From CADEDH01 sp047974625 (lineage in GTDB: Bacteria; Actinomycetota; Acidimicrobiia; Acidimicrobiales; SZUA-35), in NCBI GenBank assembly GCA_047974625.1, contig JBKECK010000051.1, positions 26,237 through 90,236 of the forward strand: a stretch of 64,000 nucleotides of DNA, written 5' to 3'. Position 1 is the first letter of the stretch. Each line of letters starts with the position of its first letter. This document shows positions 7,338 to 15,682 of the stretch, in pieces. The position numbers and the translations under genes were made by a program. The notes below the pieces were generated by a model. That model saw nothing but the letters and a program-made list of their open reading frames with translations. It was not told where the DNA came from and ran no database searches.

Positions 7338-9548
7338 ATGGCGCCACGGAACGAAATCGGGATTGAGGGCCTCGACGGCGTCGAGCGCATCAACGCCGTT
7401 CGTTCAACCGTATACCGCGCCCGTGATGTCACGACCGACCGGCGGGTCGTGGTCAAACTGCTCGATCCGCTCGGAGAACCCCTCACCCCCCGCCGGTTCG
7501 ACCTGAAGCGCCGCGCCCTGGGCACCTTCGCCACGGACCCTGGGGTGGTGCGGGTCCTGTCCACCGGCACCACCACCCACGGCCGGAACTACCTGGTGAT
7601 GCCCTACTACCGGCACGGCTCACTGGCCGATCGGCTGGAGCAGGGCACGATGCCGTGGCGCCAGGCCGCCGAGACCGTGTACTCGGTGGCCCAGATCGTG
7701 GCCCGAGCCCACGAGATCGGCCTCGCTCTGGGCGATCTCCGGCCGTCCCGGGTGCTGTTGGCCGAGGGCAACGCCCCGGTGATCTCGGTCTACGGGATGG
7801 CCACCCGCCGGTTCGACAACGGCTCCCCCGACTACGCCGCCCCGGAACTCCGGGTCGGTTCCACCCCGACGCCGGGCGCCGACGTCTACAGTCTGAGCCT
7901 CATCCTCGCCGTCCTGATCACCGGCCGCCACCCGGGCCGGGGGGCGGTGCCCCGCTCCTTCATCGAGCACCTCGGCACCCTCTGCCCACCCCGGCTGGTG
8001 CAGGTCATCGAGTACGGGCTCGCTCCGGAGATCCGCGAGCGGTACCCGTCGGCGGTCCGGTTCAGCCGCACCCTGGCCTCGGCCATCGACGACCTCGTCA
8101 CCACCGGGCCGCGGCGGGCCGTCCACCCGGAGCCGGCCGGGGAGGCACCCTCCACCGCCCCCGGACGATCCCCGGGCCCGGCCCCGGCCGACGCACCTAC
8201 ATTGACGGAGGTCCAACCGGGTTCGCCGCCGCTGCCCCCGGCCTCCACCCGCATCTCCGAGCCGAAGGAGACCCGAACCGCGGCCGCCGACCGGTCCGGC
8301 GTGGCGGTGGGCGGCCATCCCGCCACGGTCACCTCCGACTCCCCGGCCGGCACCGACCGCGTCGGGCGCCCGGTCGCCGATGCGGCGGTCGCCCCGCCCA
8401 CCACCACGCCGACCGGCATATCCGGTGACGATCTCGTCGAGCCCGGCCCCGCCGACGACGGCCCCGCTTCCCGGTCCGGGGCCACCCGCCCGACCGCGGC
8501 GGCGGGGGTCGTCACCGGGCCGGCAAGCGACTCCCGTGGGGGCCGGAACGGCGCCGGAGCCGGCACGGGCCGGTCGGTCGCCGAAACCCCGGACTCGTCC
8601 CCCGACCCCGGCGACGGGGCGAACCCGGATCGCGCCGGAACCGAACCGGACGCCGCCGACCCGACCACCAGCGGATCGACCACGGCCGGCCCGGACACCG
8701 ACGACACCGGTGCCAACGAAACCAACCGGGACACCGACCCGACCACCACCGGATCGGGCCGCACCAGCCGGGACACCGATTCCACCACGACTTCCACCAC
8801 AACTTCCACCACGACTTCCACCACGACAGGCCCGGACGGCCCGACCACGACCAGCGCCAGCCCCGGAACGGGCACCGGCGCGGACGACGACGCGACCATG
8901 ACCACGACCAGCCCCGGCGCCGGCCCGGACGACGCCGCGACCACCGTTTCCGGCTCCGTTCCGACCAATCCCGGCCCGGCCGGTGCTGGCGGCCCAGGTC
9001 GGAACGGCGGTCCGGGCCCCGGACGCACCGGGGACCCGACGGCCACGCCGACCGACGACGAGCTGACCATCGAGCGCCCAAGCGAGCTGAACGCGGCGCT
9101 GGGGCTAGAGCCCGCCCCCCAACGTCCGGCTCAGGTGGACCAGCCGGCCTCGTGGGCACCGACGGCCCGACAGCCCGAACCGGCGTCCCGCCCGCCGTCC
9201 GCCCATATGTCACGCGAGTACCGGGGCCTCAGCCCAGCGGCGAACCAGGCCGGCGGCTGGTCCCGGATCGCGGACTGGATCGACGACTCCCCGTTCAACC
9301 GCGTCCGGCTGGCCACCGGCACCCTGATCGGGCTGATCGTGTTGGCTGTCCTGGTGCTGGTGGTCATCTCCCGCTCCATGGGTGGCTCGTCCGGGACGGA
9401 GCCGGACCCGTCGATCGGGGCTCCGGTCACCTCAGCCCCGGCCACGGCCACCACCCCGGCGCCGGTGACCGTGGCCGGTGCCCTCCGCACCGAACCACCC
9501 TCCACCCACACCGGGTCGACATCGATCGAGGCCTCCCCCGGGGGCTGA
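7338..9548 (+). CDS. Membrane-anchored Ser/Thr pseudokinase with low-complexity linker, 736 aa
   Basis: The first 260 residues follow a PASTA/Hanks-type kinase fold, but catalysis looks lost. K40 (VVVK) is kept and the HRD Asp survives as D133 in LGDLRP, but the metal-binding Asn is R138, DFG is replaced by VYG (151-153), and no glycine-rich loop is visible. The APE motif (168-170) is kept. About 400 residues of Pro/Thr/Asp/Gly-rich sequence follow, including four 12-nt repeats coding TTS units (8780-8827). One hydrophobic helix (about 661-682, GTLIGLIVLAVLVLVVIS) precedes a short Thr/Pro-rich tail. AGGAG precedes ATG 7338. Inferred role: a membrane signalling scaffold. Confidence 0.8.
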   Translation: MAPRNEIGIEGLDGVERINAVRSTVYRARDVTTDRRVVVKLLDPLGEPLTPRRFDLKRRALGTFATDPGVVRVLSTGTTTHGRNYLVMPYYRHGSLADRLEQGTMPWRQAAETVYSVAQIVARAHEIGLALGDLRPSRVLLAEGNAPVISVYGMATRRFDNGSPDYAAPELRVGSTPTPGADVYSLSLILAVLITGRHPGRGAVPRSFIEHLGTLCPPRLVQVIEYGLAPEIRERYPSAVRFSRTLASAIDDLVTTGPRRAVHPEPAGEAPSTAPGRSPGPAPADAPTLTEVQPGSPPLPPASTRISEPKETRTAAADRSGVAVGGHPATVTSDSPAGTDRVGRPVADAAVAPPTTTPTGISGDDLVEPGPADDGPASRSGATRPTAAAGVVTGPASDSRGGRNGAGAGTGRSVAETPDSSPDPGDGANPDRAGTEPDAADPTTSGSTTAGPDTDDTGANETNRDTDPTTTGSGRTSRDTDSTTTSTTTSTTTSTTTGPDGPTTTSASPGTGTGADDDATMTTTSPGAGPDDAATTVSGSVPTNPGPAGAGGPGRNGGPGPGRTGDPTATPTDDELTIERPSELNAALGLEPAPQRPAQVDQPASWAPTARQPEPASRPPSAHMSREYRGLSPAANQAGGWSRIADWIDDSPFNRVRLATGTLIGLIVLAVLVLVVISRSMGGSSGTEPDPSIGAPVTSAPATATTPAPVTVAGALRTEPPSTHTGSTSIEASPGG
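8780..8827 (+). repeat. Four 12-nt tandem repeats in the pseudokinase linker
   Basis: Four near-identical copies of TTCCACCACGAC lie end to end and encode a Ser/Thr-rich stretch of the linker. Such arrays commonly vary in copy number by slippage. Confidence 0.75.
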
Positions 9549-9555
9549 TCCCGAC

Positions 9556-10791
9556 TCAGCCGGTCCATCCGGAGATGGCCCGGGCCACCAGCTCCATGGG
9601 GTGGGCCACCGGTACGCCGGCGGCGGCGAGATGGAGGGCGCAGCCCGGGTTGGCGCTCGCCACCACGTCCACCCCGGCCCGGTCGATGGCCGCCGTCTTC
9701 CGGTCTCGGATCGCCGACGCCATCGTCGGTTCCAGCACGGAGTAGGCCCCTCCGGCCCCGCAGCACAGGCCGTCGTCGTCGAGCTCGACCAGCTCGGCCA
9801 CGTGGGGGCCGAGGACCACCCGGGTGGCCTCGTGAGCCCGCTGGACGTGGCGGAGATGGCACGGGTCCTGGATGCCGACCCGCAAGGGCAGCGGATCCAC
9901 CGCCGGCAACCGGTGGATGGCCGCGGCGACGAGCTCGGTGGCGTCGAGAACCCGATCGGCGAAGGCGACCGCCTCGGGGGTCCCGAGGAGCTCTCCGTAC
10001 CCCTCGAGCGCGGCGCCGCACCCGGCCGAATCCACCGCGACGGGCTGGTCGCCGTCCAGGGCGGCCATGGTGGCCGCGGCCAGGGTTCGGGCCCGGTCGG
10101 CCAGCCCGGCGTGGCTGTGGAGGGCCCCGCAGCACGGGGCCCGATCGCCGGACGGGGTAACCGAGAAGCCGGCGGCCTCGAGCACAGTCAGGGTGGCGGT
10201 GTGAACGGGCCGCTGCCAGGCGTCCATGACGCACCCGGTGAACAACCAGACCGGGGTGGCCGGGTCGAGGCCGGCCTCCATCGCCGCCGGGCCGGCGGTG
10301 GGAGCGTGCGCCGCCTCCGGTCGTAGGGGTGGCGGTCGCAGCGGCAACCGGTCGGGCACCGGGAGCCGACCGGGAACCAGGCGGAGCCGCTGGGCCACGG
10401 CCAGGGCGCTGGTCCCCGCCCGCAGCAGGCGAGGGTGGGCCAACGCCTCCAGGGCCAGCCGCTGCCACCATGGAGCGGTCCGGCCGGCGCCGGCCAGGGC
10501 GGTTCGGGTCTGCTCGATCAGATGGCCGTAGGGCACGGAACTAGGGCAGGCCGGTTCACAACCCCGGCACTGGACGCAGGTGTCGAAGGCGGCCTGGATC
10601 TGGTCGGTGACCGGCGCCCCGTCGTTGGCCACGGCCCGCATGAGGGCGATCCGACCCCGGGGCGAGAACGCCTCGTCCCCGGTCACCCGGAAGGTCGGGC
10701 ACGACGGCAGGCACAGGCCGCACTGGACACAGGTGTTGAGCTCGTCGGGATCCAGACCGAGGTCGACGGAGCCCGGGGGGCGACGCATCAT
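9556..10791 (-). CDS. glcF: Glycolate oxidase iron-sulfur subunit GlcF, 411 aa
   Basis: Electron-transfer subunit of membrane-associated glycolate oxidase. Two [4Fe-4S] motifs lie at the N terminus (TCVQCGLCLPSCP and TCVQCRGCEPACP), followed by two cysteine-rich CCG domains (FTGCVMDA...PCCGALH and DPCHLRH...LCCGAGG). It is the last gene of glcD-glcE-glcF, 85 nt after glcE. Full length; ATG 10791 and the next ATG are adjacent (MMRR). Confidence 0.9.
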   Translation of the reverse strand: MMRRPPGSVDLGLDPDELNTCVQCGLCLPSCPTFRVTGDEAFSPRGRIALMRAVANDGAPVTDQIQAAFDTCVQCRGCEPACPSSVPYGHLIEQTRTALAGAGRTAPWWQRLALEALAHPRLLRAGTSALAVAQRLRLVPGRLPVPDRLPLRPPPLRPEAAHAPTAGPAAMEAGLDPATPVWLFTGCVMDAWQRPVHTATLTVLEAAGFSVTPSGDRAPCCGALHSHAGLADRARTLAAATMAALDGDQPVAVDSAGCGAALEGYGELLGTPEAVAFADRVLDATELVAAAIHRLPAVDPLPLRVGIQDPCHLRHVQRAHEATRVVLGPHVAELVELDDDGLCCGAGGAYSVLEPTMASAIRDRKTAAIDRAGVDVVASANPGCALHLAAAGVPVAHPMELVARAISGWTG

Positions 10792-10876
10792 GGCTACCTC
10801 CGGAGGGATGGGGGCGGGGGGAACGGGGCCGTCCGCCCGGCGGGCGACGGGGCTGGGAGCGACCGGGCACGGCCGG

Positions 10877-11896
10877 TCACGGTCGACCCAGGGAACGGCC
10901 GGGGGCGAGCCGCCCGGTCGGATCGAAGTTGTGTTTCAGCCGGGCCGACACGGCGGCCACCGGGCCCGGCACGGACCGGACCGGCGGGGCCGCCTCGGAC
11001 CAGACCGTACCGACCCCGATCGAGGCCACGAAGGGTCCCGGTTCCCGGGGCGGCAGGACCTCGGGACCGGAGGGACCGGTCGGATCGTCGAGGCCGGTCG
11101 GACCGTCGGGCCCGGAACCGAGAAGACGGAGCTGGGCCGGGGTGAGCGACCACCGGTGGGCGGGCCGGGGTGGCGGGCCGTCCACCTCCACCCAGTGGCC
11201 GAGCCCGGCCAGGCGGGACTGGTCGGCGTCGACGTCGGCGGCGTGCCCCTCCAGCTCCACCCACGACCACCGCCCGTCCCACAGGACCGCGCCGGGGCGG
11301 AGGACGGCCCGCCCGGCGAGGAACGGGTCGGCGCCGTCGGAGCGCAGCCAGCGGTTCGTCCCGGGCCGGGGGTTGGTGCGCAGGATCACCTCGGCCAGCA
11401 GACCGAGGGTGCCGAGGGAGCCCGCCATCAGGCGGGGTAGATCGAACCCGGTCACGTTCTTGACCGTGGGACCGCCACCGGTGACGACCCTTCCCTCGGC
11501 CGACACGTAGCGGACCTGGAGGACCGACGCCGCCACCGTGCCCCGGCCCCGCCGGCCGAGATGGTCGCGACCCACCGCCACGGCCCCGCCGACGGTCCCG
11601 CCCCGGTCCGGCAGGGCGCACCGCTGCCCCCGCTCGGCCAGGACGCCGTCGAGGTCGACCACCGGTGTCCCGGCCAGCACCCGCACCGTCATCTCGGCCG
11701 GGGTGTAGTCGACGACGCCGCTGGGGGCGGTGACGATGCGCACCCCGGGTTCGAGGTGGCCGCCCACGGTCCAGGCGGTACCGGACCCGCGAGCGGCCAC
11801 GGGCCCGGTGTCCCCCACCTCGTCGGCGAACTCGGCCACCGCCGGATGGGCCGGGGCCCGCCCGTCGGCCGGACCGGCCACCGGCTCGGCGCTCAT
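10877..11896 (-). CDS. glcE: Glycolate oxidase FAD-binding subunit GlcE, 339 aa
   Basis: FAD-binding subunit of glycolate oxidase, related to GlcD but shorter. It shows LPDRGGTVGGAVAVG and PTVKNVTGFDLPRLMAGSLGTLG, the usual GlcE flavin-binding segments, and ends in LKHNFDPTGRLAPGR. ATG 11896 overlaps the glcD stop by 4 nt (ATGA), so this start is preferred over the in-frame GTG at 11902. Confidence 0.9.
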   Translation of the reverse strand: MSAEPVAGPADGRAPAHPAVAEFADEVGDTGPVAARGSGTAWTVGGHLEPGVRIVTAPSGVVDYTPAEMTVRVLAGTPVVDLDGVLAERGQRCALPDRGGTVGGAVAVGRDHLGRRGRGTVAASVLQVRYVSAEGRVVTGGGPTVKNVTGFDLPRLMAGSLGTLGLLAEVILRTNPRPGTNRWLRSDGADPFLAGRAVLRPGAVLWDGRWSWVELEGHAADVDADQSRLAGLGHWVEVDGPPPRPAHRWSLTPAQLRLLGSGPDGPTGLDDPTGPSGPEVLPPREPGPFVASIGVGTVWSEAAPPVRSVPGPVAAVSARLKHNFDPTGRLAPGRSLGRP

Positions 11897-13392
11897 CCCC
11901 ACACCCCCGTGGGCACGGAGCGGAGGGCCTGGATGTCGGCGCAGCTGTGGCCGGAGGGGATGACCTTGCCGGGGTTGGCCCGGCAGTCGGGGTCGAAGGC
12001 GGCCCGCAGGCGGTTCTGATGGTCGAGGTCGTCGTCGGTGAACAACCGCTCCATGTACGCCTGCTTCTCCACCCCGATCCCGTGCTCCCCCGACAGGACC
12101 CCGCCGGCGGCCAAGGAGGCGGCCAGGATGTCGGCCCCGGCCGCGTGCACCTTCTCCAGCATCCCCGGTTCGCGGGCGTCGAACACCAGCAGGGGGTGGA
12201 GGTTGCCGTCACCGGCGTGGAAGACGTTCATCACCAGGACCCCGTGGTGGTCGGCGATGGTGTAGATCTCCTCGAGGACGGCGCCGAGCCGGGATCGGGG
12301 GACCACGGTGTCGTGGAGGTAGTAGTCGGGGGCGATCTGGGCCACGGCCCCGAACGCCGTCTTCCGCCCCTTCCACAACAGGTCCCGTTCCTGGTCGTCG
12401 GCGGCCAACCGGATGGTGGTGGCGTCGTGGTCCCGGGCGATGGCGGCGATGCGTTCGGCGTCGATGGCCGTACCGGCCTCGGCCCCGTCCACCTCGGCCA
12501 GCAGGACGGCGGCGGCGTCGGTCGGGTACCCGGCGTGGACGTAGTTCTCGACCGCCCGGGTGATCCGCTGGTCCATGACCTCGAGCGCCGCCGGCACGAT
12601 CCCGGCGGCGATTATGGCGCTGACGGTGGCGGCCGCCGACTCGACGGTGGGGAAACCCATGAGCAGGGTGCGCACCGCGGGCGGATCCGGGGTGATGGCC
12701 ACCGCGATACGGGTGGCGATACCCAGCGTGCCCTCTCCCCCCACGAAGGCGCCGCGCAGGTCGTAGCCGGCCGGTTCGGCGTCGAGGCCCCCGAGCACGG
12801 TCACCTCACCGGTGGGGAGGACCACCTCGATGGCCCGGATGTGGGGATTGGTCACCCCGTAGGCCAGGCAGTGGGGCCCGCCAGAGTTGTTGGCCACGTT
12901 GCCCCCGATCGTGCAGACCTGCTGGCTCGACGGGTCGGGGGCGAAGTGAAACCCGTGCCGGTGCAGGGCCCGGGTCAGGTCGAGGTTGATGACACCGGGA
13001 CCGACCCAGGCGACCCCGTTCTCGACGTCGACCTCGTGGATCCGGTTCATCCGGGTGAGGGCAACCACGATCGGCCCGCCGAGGGGGATGGCCCCGCCGG
13101 CGAGGCCGGTGCCGGCCCCCCGGGGGACGACGGCCCTCCGGTGCCGGTTGGCGATGGCCACGATGGCGGCCACCTCCTCGGTGGAGACGGGGAAGCAGAT
13201 CGGACCCGAGACACCCCCGTCGAAGATCGAGGCATCGTGGGCGAACAGGGCCCGCTCGGCCGAATCGTCACGGACCCGGTCATCCGCGAGGGCAGCCCGG
13301 AGCTCGGTCACCATCGGATCGGCCGGTGGGCCCGGGTCGGATCGGCCGGCGCCGGGAAGCCAGCGTCGGGACCGACGCAGTCGAGGAATCAT
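11893..13392 (-). CDS. glcD: Glycolate oxidase catalytic subunit GlcD, 499 aa
   Basis: FAD-linked oxidase that converts glycolate (or a similar 2-hydroxyacid such as D-lactate) to the 2-oxoacid. It has the PCMH flavin motif VVPRGAGTGLAGGAIPLGG, QQVCTIGGNVANNSGG, and the C-terminal FHAGDGNLHPLL and LSGEHGIGVEK motifs. First gene of glcDEF. The start is uncertain: ATG 13392 (MIPRLRRSRR) adds a basic leader, while ATG 13314 (MVTELRAAL) starts at the usual family position; neither has a strong ribosome site. It diverges from the hydrolase at 13484. Confidence 0.88.
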   Translation of the reverse strand: MIPRLRRSRRWLPGAGRSDPGPPADPMVTELRAALADDRVRDDSAERALFAHDASIFDGGVSGPICFPVSTEEVAAIVAIANRHRRAVVPRGAGTGLAGGAIPLGGPIVVALTRMNRIHEVDVENGVAWVGPGVINLDLTRALHRHGFHFAPDPSSQQVCTIGGNVANNSGGPHCLAYGVTNPHIRAIEVVLPTGEVTVLGGLDAEPAGYDLRGAFVGGEGTLGIATRIAVAITPDPPAVRTLLMGFPTVESAAATVSAIIAAGIVPAALEVMDQRITRAVENYVHAGYPTDAAAVLLAEVDGAEAGTAIDAERIAAIARDHDATTIRLAADDQERDLLWKGRKTAFGAVAQIAPDYYLHDTVVPRSRLGAVLEEIYTIADHHGVLVMNVFHAGDGNLHPLLVFDAREPGMLEKVHAAGADILAASLAAGGVLSGEHGIGVEKQAYMERLFTDDDLDHQNRLRAAFDPDCRANPGKVIPSGHSCADIQALRSVPTGVWG

Positions 13393-13483
13393 GACCCAAC
13401 GATGGCCGACCGGCCGGCCCGGCGCACCGTTGACCCCCCGGATTTTCGTTCCCGCCGGTGGAGTGCAGTAGTTTGAGAGACTG

Positions 13484-14620
13484 ATGTCGGACACGTCAAC
13501 CACCCAGGAACTGCGGGAGGAGCGTCGTCCCGCCCGCGAAGAGGCCGAGGAAGTCGCTCCCGGAGTGCTGAGGATCCAGCTCCCGATCTCGATGCCCGGG
13601 CTGGGTCACGTCAACTGCTACGCCATGGAGGACAGCCAGGGGGTCACCCTGGTGGATCCGGGGCTGCCCGGTCCCACCACTTGGCGCCAGCTGAAACGGC
13701 GCCTGTCGGCGGCCGGCCTTCCGATCGAGCGGGTCCATACCGTGGTCATCACCCACTCCCACCCGGATCATTTCGGTCAGGCGGCCCGGTTCCGGTCCCG
13801 GTACGGAGCGGAAATCATCACCCACCACAGCTTCCGGACCTTCATGGACCCGGCGGCGGAGATCGACGACGACGACATCGAGACCGTTTTCGAGCCGGGC
13901 CCCGACGGTTCCCTCGATCATCTCCCCGCCGAGTTCGACCCCGATCAGGCAGTCGCCGCCATCGGCCCCTTGGAGGAAGGGCCCATGGCCCGGACGACAC
14001 CCTGGGGGGGTGCCCCGTTCCAGCTGCCGCTCGCCCGCCGCATGCGCTACTGGGCCATGCGGTACGCGGCCGGCCGTTTCGTCTCCACCCCATCGCCCAG
14101 TCGGGGGGTGGACGAGGCCGACGTGATCACGATCGGCGGTCGGGAATGGGTGGCGGTCCACACACCGGGACACACCCGGGATCACCTTTGCCTCTGGGAT
14201 CCCGCCCACGGGGTGATGATCAGCGGCGACCACGTGCTCCCGACGATCACCCCGCACATCTCCGGCCTCGGCGCCACCGTCGATCCCCTAGCCGACTTCT
14301 TCTCCAGCCTGGACCGTATGGCCGGGTTCAAGGGCATCGACGTGGTCCTGCCCGCCCACGGCCTCGAATTCGCCGATCTGGCCGGCCGGGCCGAGGCCAT
14401 CAAGGAGCACCACGAAGAGCGGTTGACCACCCTCCGCGAGGCCGGGGACTCCCTCGGTCAGGGGACGGTGGAAGACTATATGCGGGTGCTCTTCAAGCCC
14501 CGATCCTGGGGATCTATGGCGGAAAGCGAAACCTACGCCCACCTCGAACATCTTCGCCTCCTCCATCAGGCCAGCGTGTCGAGTGACGGCTCCCAACTGC
14601 GGTATGAGATGGCCGACTGA
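13484..14620 (+). CDS. Metallo-beta-lactamase-fold hydrolase, 378 aa
   Basis: Zinc hydrolase of the MBL superfamily. H91, H93, D95 and H96 lie in THSHPDHFG, and later ligands lie in HTPGHTRDH, SGDH and PAHG. The long C-terminal helical part (about 300-378) resembles the lactamase_B/LACTB2-like group that acts on thioesters or nucleic acids. Substrate unknown. It starts 91 bp from glcD in the opposite direction, so a shared promoter region is likely. Confidence 0.85.
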   Translation: MSDTSTTQELREERRPAREEAEEVAPGVLRIQLPISMPGLGHVNCYAMEDSQGVTLVDPGLPGPTTWRQLKRRLSAAGLPIERVHTVVITHSHPDHFGQAARFRSRYGAEIITHHSFRTFMDPAAEIDDDDIETVFEPGPDGSLDHLPAEFDPDQAVAAIGPLEEGPMARTTPWGGAPFQLPLARRMRYWAMRYAAGRFVSTPSPSRGVDEADVITIGGREWVAVHTPGHTRDHLCLWDPAHGVMISGDHVLPTITPHISGLGATVDPLADFFSSLDRMAGFKGIDVVLPAHGLEFADLAGRAEAIKEHHEERLTTLREAGDSLGQGTVEDYMRVLFKPRSWGSMAESETYAHLEHLRLLHQASVSSDGSQLRYEMAD

Positions 14621-15057
14621 ATCACGGGTCGAGTAGGTAATAGCTGCGCTCGGATTGGGCGGTTGTGGGCGCCGCCGGATCGGCGTGCACAGGAGCAGGA
14701 ACACCCGCCTTCCGCCTGGGCAATTTCCGCCAACCCTCCAACAACCATCGACTAGCTCTTGGTCTGGCCAGCCTCAACAGCTATGCTTTCCCGGTCCGTG
14801 ATGGTCAGGTAGCCATCGCGGAGACGACAACTCAGATTCCCTCAGGCGGCTTTGAGGGACGACAGCGCACGAACCAGGCTCCCCGGGTTCCGGGGGTGGA
14901 GCCCGACCCCCAGGGTTCCGTGTTCAGCGTATTCGCGTTCTTGCCGCCCAAGTTCGGGGCGTGGCTGGTGCGCGGCGGCACGGCCACGCCCCTCGTCGTT
15001 CCCGGTGGTCACCACCCCATCACCCGAGGCCACCCCGTCACCCCGGGACCGGCCCCG
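14621..15057. other. 437-bp intergenic region, no supported gene
   Basis: Both strands contain short open frames (14665-15078 plus, 14842-15033 minus), but neither shows recognisable motifs, a ribosome site or a family-like pattern. GGGGGT (14892-14897) and ACCCCC (14906-14911) form a small hairpin that could serve as a terminator between converging transcripts. It may hold gene remnants. Confidence 0.4.
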
Positions 15058-15633
15058 TCACCCGGGGCCGACGAGTAGGCCGGCCACCGCTCCGGCGGCC
15101 AGCACCGGGCCGTAGGCCATCCGGCGGGGCCGGCTCCGGCCGCCCGCCATGATCCCCACGGCCGCCACCCCGCCCACCAGGGCGGTGACGGCCACCGCGG
15201 TGGTGAGGGCACCACCGCCCGCCCACCGCAGCAAGGCCACGAGCGGGAACACCAGCTTCACGTCCCCCAGGCCCAGGCCCCCGGCCCACCAACCGAGGTA
15301 GAACAACCCCGACGCACCCAGACCGGTGAGCAATGGCGGCACCAGGGCCGAGGGGGCCGCCTCGGCCAGCGCGTGGCCGGCTAGGAAGGCCACCACAGCC
15401 AGGGTCAGGGGCCCGACCACCGCGTTGGGAAGCCGGTGCTCCCGGAGGTCGATGACGCTCAGGATCCCGAGGGTGGCGGTGACCGCGCCCAAGGCCACGG
15501 CGTCGAGGGGGAGGGTCCACCATCTCAGCACGACCGAGACCACCGCCGCCGTCACCACCACGGCCGGGCCGCACCGTCCGATCCGTGCCCCGATGGTGGT
15601 GCGCGCCAGGTTCACCGCTTCCGGCGCCGTCAC
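15058..15633 (-). CDS. Prepilin peptidase, type IV leader peptidase family (A24), 191 aa
   Basis: Membrane aspartic protease that cleaves type IV pilin or Flp/Tad leader peptides. The two catalytic aspartates are in SVIDLREHRLPN and GLGLGDVKL, and six or so hydrophobic segments surround them. The N-terminal methyltransferase domain is absent, as in CpaA/TadV-like forms. GTG 15633 is chosen because GGAGGG lies about 10 nt upstream; GTG 15651 is also in frame. No pilus genes are nearby. Confidence 0.83.
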   Translation of the reverse strand: MTAPEAVNLARTTIGARIGRCGPAVVVTAAVVSVVLRWWTLPLDAVALGAVTATLGILSVIDLREHRLPNAVVGPLTLAVVAFLAGHALAEAAPSALVPPLLTGLGASGLFYLGWWAGGLGLGDVKLVFPLVALLRWAGGGALTTAVAVTALVGGVAAVGIMAGGRSRPRRMAYGPVLAAGAVAGLLVGPG

Positions 15634-15682
15634 GCTCCGTCCCCCTCCCACCGGATCCCACCCGGCACCCTACGCTGGGTTG

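Noticed and set aside
7025..7576. 183-codon minus-strand frame upstream of the pseudokinase
   Set aside because: Arg/Ser/Gly-rich shadow reading across the pseudokinase start; no motif, ribosome site or family pattern.
14665..15078. 137-codon plus-strand frame between the hydrolase and prepilin peptidase
   Set aside because: No recognisable domain, and its end overlaps the peptidase gene; not enough support to call a gene.
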